Shown one piece after another: positions 13,761 through 14,428 of a DNA stretch of 14,428 nucleotides. The stretch's first letter is position 1, and every line of letters starts with the position of its first letter. The stretch is from positions 1-14,428 of the forward strand of contig DSDZ01000057.1 in the NCBI GenBank assembly GCA_011048475.1, in the 5' to 3' direction. The notes under the pieces are model-generated. The model worked only from the letters and a program-made list of their open reading frames with translations. It was not told the DNA's origin and searched no databases. Source of the stretch: Bacteroides sp. (GTDB lineage Bacteria; Bacteroidota; Bacteroidia; Bacteroidales; GCA-2748055). The translations under genes were made by a program, and so were the position numbers.

Positions 13761-14428
13761 ATGAAAAGAACAGAAATTGCTTTCAGGCTGAGGATCTGGC
13801 TGGCGGAACTGGCCCTGCTGGCATACCCGGTAATGATTATCGGTCAGGCCGGAATACAGGGATCATGGATTTATACTGATCCTTACGGTGAAATGGCCAT
13901 GCAGATAACTGCCAGTACGATCTCCATCAACGGGCAGACATACCCGTACAGTGCCCAGGGAAATGTCCTGATGATAAACGAAGGTGCTGTGACAACACCG
14001 TATCCTTATTTACTTGACGGGAACAGGTTGACAATCGAATTCCCGGGCGGCATGGAAATTTTATTCAACCGAAAAACAGAAGGCACATCCATGAAGGGCC
14101 AGTTGCCACAAAGCATGACAGGACCCTCAGCAACCGGCGGACAACGCCCATCGTCGCTGTCGGGCAGATGGATCTTCCGGAGCCAGCAGGGCCAGCTCGA
14201 ACTGGAGTTCATTACCGATAACCAGCTTTCTTTTAATGGAGAGACAATTTCATACCAGCTTAAAGAGGGAATTATTCAGGCCATGGGTGATTACGGGTGG
14301 ATCGATTATCCGTACACGATCAGCCAGAATAATCTGACTGTCACGTTTCCTGACGGTACACAGATCCCTTTCAGCAGGGCAGGTTCCGCTTCAGTGAATC
14401 AGCAGAATGAAAATCAGCTTGCGACAAC
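13761..14428 (+). CDS. Exported protein of two tandem beta-rich repeats, 3'-truncated by the window edge
   Basis: The frame from the ATG at 13761 is open to the last base (222 codons), so the gene continues beyond the window. Residues 1-30 hold a basic start and hydrophobic core (IWLAELALLAYPVMIIGQA) that suit a signal peptide. Two repeats follow: about 34-104, beginning GSWIY and ending with the stretch to LFNR, and about 135-206, beginning GRWIF and ending IPFSR. They share G-x-W-I, an INGQTYPY/FNGETISY strand, YPY, a LTIEFP/LTVTFP strand and the closing F-x-R. A Pro/Ser/Gly linker (113-133) joins them, and a Gln/Asn-rich linker starts at about 209. The pattern resembles small lipocalin-like domains of Bacteroidota, but I cannot name the family. 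It is divergent from the lipoprotein gene (123-bp gap). Confidence 0.8.
   Translation, partial: MKRTEIAFRLRIWLAELALLAYPVMIIGQAGIQGSWIYTDPYGEMAMQITASTISINGQTYPYSAQGNVLMINEGAVTTPYPYLLDGNRLTIEFPGGMEILFNRKTEGTSMKGQLPQSMTGPSATGGQRPSSLSGRWIFRSQQGQLELEFITDNQLSFNGETISYQLKEGIIQAMGDYGWIDYPYTISQNNLTVTFPDGTQIPFSRAGSASVNQQNENQLAT

Overview
The window looks like a chromosomal stretch from a Bacteroidota bacterium, probably Bacteroidales-like. The evidence is a DUF4412-type exported protein, several MKK-type signal peptides, an arylsulfatase, and promoter-like sequences of the TAnnTTTG type (best at 4566-4573). There is no phage, transposon, CRISPR or RNA gene that I can see. Most genes are GC-rich; a representative 60-base line inside the large minus-strand gene counts 37 G+C, whereas a line in the 12024-13040 gene counts 21.

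Layout, left to right. (1) The 3' part of an S1 arylsulfatase (+) runs in from the left edge and meets, with a 1-nt gap, the end of a four-gene minus-strand cluster. That cluster, in order of transcription, is a DUF4412 exported protein, a small HEAT-like protein, a TrmJ-like tRNA 2'-O-methyltransferase and a GT4 glycosyltransferase (4416 down to 1294). (2) Divergent from it is sfsA (4598-5290, +). (3) sfsA converges on a single 1411-residue gene (9538 down to 5303, -). It fuses two 2-hydroxyacyl-CoA dehydratase activase (BadF/HgdC-type ATPase) domains, a DUF2229 region and a dehydratase-like C-terminal half. Upstream of it on the same strand is an exported Bcp-type peroxiredoxin. (4) A 184-bp divergent intergenic region, holding an inverted repeat and a perfect 18-bp tandem duplication, separates the peroxiredoxin from a two-gene plus-strand lipid operon. 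The operon pairs a PlsY-like acyltransferase with a dolichol-kinase/CTP-transferase-like membrane protein. (5) The right part is envelope-related. It has an AT-rich gene for a predicted outer-membrane beta-sheet protein (+), a convergent CsgG/LpoB-like lipoprotein (-), and a divergent exported protein, cut by the right edge, built of two tandem beta-rich repeats.

Functionally the window combines housekeeping genes (TrmJ, SfsA), envelope and lipid genes (GT4, PlsY-like/kinase pair, outer-membrane protein, lipoprotein) and one large predicted Fe-S ATPase of uncertain substrate. I see no clear new defence or mobile system. The items most worth following are the activase fusion without a separate dehydratase nearby, the PlsY-like enzyme with an altered glycine/lysine motif paired with a CTP-kinase-like protein, the tandem-repeat exported protein, and two convergent gene ends where stop codons sit in hairpin loops.
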